Origin: Pseudoalteromonas gelatinilytica
GTDB lineage: Bacteria; Pseudomonadota; Gammaproteobacteria; Enterobacterales; Alteromonadaceae
NCBI RefSeq assembly: GCF_001641615.1
Contig: NZ_LRRU01000019.1
Coordinates: 546,858-582,015 of the forward strand
Length of the DNA: 35,158 nucleotides
Direction of reading: 5' to 3'
This document shows positions 33,969-35,158 of the stretch, one piece after another. The position numbers were made by a program, and so were the translations under genes. The notes below the pieces were generated by a model that saw only the letters and a program-made list of their open reading frames with translations, was not told the origin of the DNA and searched no databases. The stretch's first letter is position 1. Every line of letters begins with the position of its first letter.

Positions 33969-35158
33969 ATGACTATGAGTAGCGATGATAAAAGCTCAGT
34001 AAAATCAAGTAATCTGGATGACTTAATTGATAACCTTATTAGTGATGAGGAGCTTAAACGCTATATTGCTGAACAAAACGACGGTTTAACTCGTGAAGAA
34101 CGAGAAAAAATTAAAAGAGACAATCGTATTAACGCAATTAACCAGTGGTGCGCTGAGAACCCTGGCAGAGACCCAACAAGAGCGAAAGATAAAACCATTA
34201 AACAACTGGCGTTAGATGAAGAAGATGAGGTGCGAATTGAGAAATTTACAAGAGATAATCCTGAGGAAGCGGCAGAAATAAGTATAAGAGCTGAAAATAA
34301 AGTTAAATACCGTAAGAATAGTCAAACATATAATGAGCAACTGCCAAGAGACTATTTACATAAAGACAGTTATGAAACACGATTAAAAAAAGCAGAAGCA
34401 CTTAATGGCTGTAGCTTTAAAAAACGTACCTTTAAAAGTAAGCGTTTTACGGATCAATATGCAGCAGAGCTTGAATCTCCTAATCGTGGCTCAACACTTG
34501 AGGGGCATTGGGTTCGCAATGATGGTAAGCAGTTGGCTATTTCATGGTTTGGAGGGTGGTCTAACTTATTTACTATTCTTGGTTTCAGTTGTACGAGTCT
34601 TGCTTTAATCGTTCTTTTTTTTCATATCATAGCGTTAATTGCGAATGGGTTTGAGTATTTCTGGGTGATGGCCTCAATCTATGTGATGTTCTTTAGTTTG
34701 GGTTTATTCATTTTAAAACACCGCGCTATATTAGCGCACCGAGATAATTTTTACTTTAATCGCCATACTGGCCTTGTAAAAACCCCGCATACTTTGTTTA
34801 GAAAACCGTTTTACTTACCGTATGAAGACATTGTTTGCTATGGCGCAAATGAGCGTAATGTCGGTTCAGCCCGCGGTGGCTCACGTGTATTTGTGTCACT
34901 CATGGTGCCGTTAAAATACCCTAAACATTATCGCTTCACTAAGCCCACTTTTTATGTAGGTGGTTCAAATCGTGAATGGGATTCACTGGCATATGCCACA
35001 GCCATGACCTTTATGGATACATCCATCCCGCTTGGTACTCACTTATATCAATCGATAGAGCATTACTTCAAAATTGATAAAGATATAACCGAAAAACACG
35101 GATTCCCTGAGGAGCTAAAACCCTATTTAGATCCAGTCGATTGCCAAGTAAATAGAGA
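33969..35158 (+). CDS. Second DUF6708-like membrane protein, 3' end beyond window
   Basis: Open for 396 codons from the ATG at 33969 to the window edge. AAGGA lies 12 bases upstream, a rather long spacing, and an ATG two codons later is an alternative start. Residues 1-190 are charged and probably soluble, without counterpart in the upstream paralogue. Two membrane helices follow (about 200-226 and 229-249), then FYFNRHTGLV and, near 348, FMDTSIPL followed by IEHYFKIDKDI. The same order of motifs (helix pair, FNR-x-(S/T)-G, FMDT-x-x-PL) occurs in the 355-residue protein upstream, so both belong to one DUF6708-like family. It may protect against another effector encoded just outside the window, or against variants of the MIX effector. 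The C-terminus is not visible. Confidence 0.75.
   Translation, partial: MTMSSDDKSSVKSSNLDDLIDNLISDEELKRYIAEQNDGLTREEREKIKRDNRINAINQWCAENPGRDPTRAKDKTIKQLALDEEDEVRIEKFTRDNPEEAAEISIRAENKVKYRKNSQTYNEQLPRDYLHKDSYETRLKKAEALNGCSFKKRTFKSKRFTDQYAAELESPNRGSTLEGHWVRNDGKQLAISWFGGWSNLFTILGFSCTSLALIVLFFHIIALIANGFEYFWVMASIYVMFFSLGLFILKHRAILAHRDNFYFNRHTGLVKTPHTLFRKPFYLPYEDIVCYGANERNVGSARGGSRVFVSLMVPLKYPKHYRFTKPTFYVGGSNREWDSLAYATAMTFMDTSIPLGTHLYQSIEHYFKIDKDITEKHGFPEELKPYLDPVDCQVNR

Noticed and set aside
1..35158. CRISPR arrays, tRNA genes, insertion sequences
   Set aside because: No regularly spaced repeats, cloverleaf-like segments, transposase motifs or terminal inverted repeats were seen.

Overview
The window carries a complete type VI secretion system (T6SS) locus from a marine-type gammaproteobacterium. 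Moderate-to-low GC, the protein style and the gene order suggest Alteromonadales, with Pseudoalteromonas as the best guess and Shewanella-like relatives possible. This taxonomic call is inference; there is no rRNA or housekeeping marker here.

Layout. (1) Positions 1-4507, minus strand: an effector/immunity pair. It comprises a 1274-residue VgrG whose C-terminal extension ends in a PD-(D/E)xK-type nuclease toxin, followed by a helical Imm49-like immunity gene cut by the window edge. (2) Positions 4508-4810: an AT-rich divergent promoter region. (3) Positions 4811-22854, plus strand: a 139-residue unknown protein, then tssJ, tssK, tssL, tssM, tagF, tssA, tssB, tssC, hcp (tssD), tssE, tssF, tssG and tssH (clpV). 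Genes are tightly packed or overlapping, apart from a 223-bp gap before hcp that holds hairpins and a strong terminator-like hairpin after hcp. (4) Positions 22867-29513: a spike-loading module made of an unextended vgrG, a DUF6484-like mini-protein, a helical TIGR02270-like protein, a DUF2169 protein, a reduced ketoacyl-synthase-like protein, and a DUF4150 PAAR-like protein with an N-terminal lysozyme-like domain. (5) Positions 29515-35158: a cargo island. It contains a 1016-residue MIX-domain effector with C-terminal membrane segments, a two-TM DUF6708-like putative immunity protein, an 83-residue unknown protein, and a second, larger DUF6708-like protein running off the window.

How it works together. 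TssJ-L-M form the envelope complex. TssK-E-F-G with the VgrGs form the baseplate, TssA coordinates assembly, TssB/C form the sheath around the Hcp tube, ClpV recycles the sheath, and TagF is a post-translational brake. All thirteen core tss genes are present. The two VgrGs appear to serve different cargo: one carries its nuclease covalently, while the other sits beside a DUF2169/DUF4150 loading set and a free-standing MIX effector.

Not seen: Fha, PpkA/PppA kinase-phosphatase genes, a VasH-type sigma54 activator, tRNAs, IS elements or CRISPR arrays.
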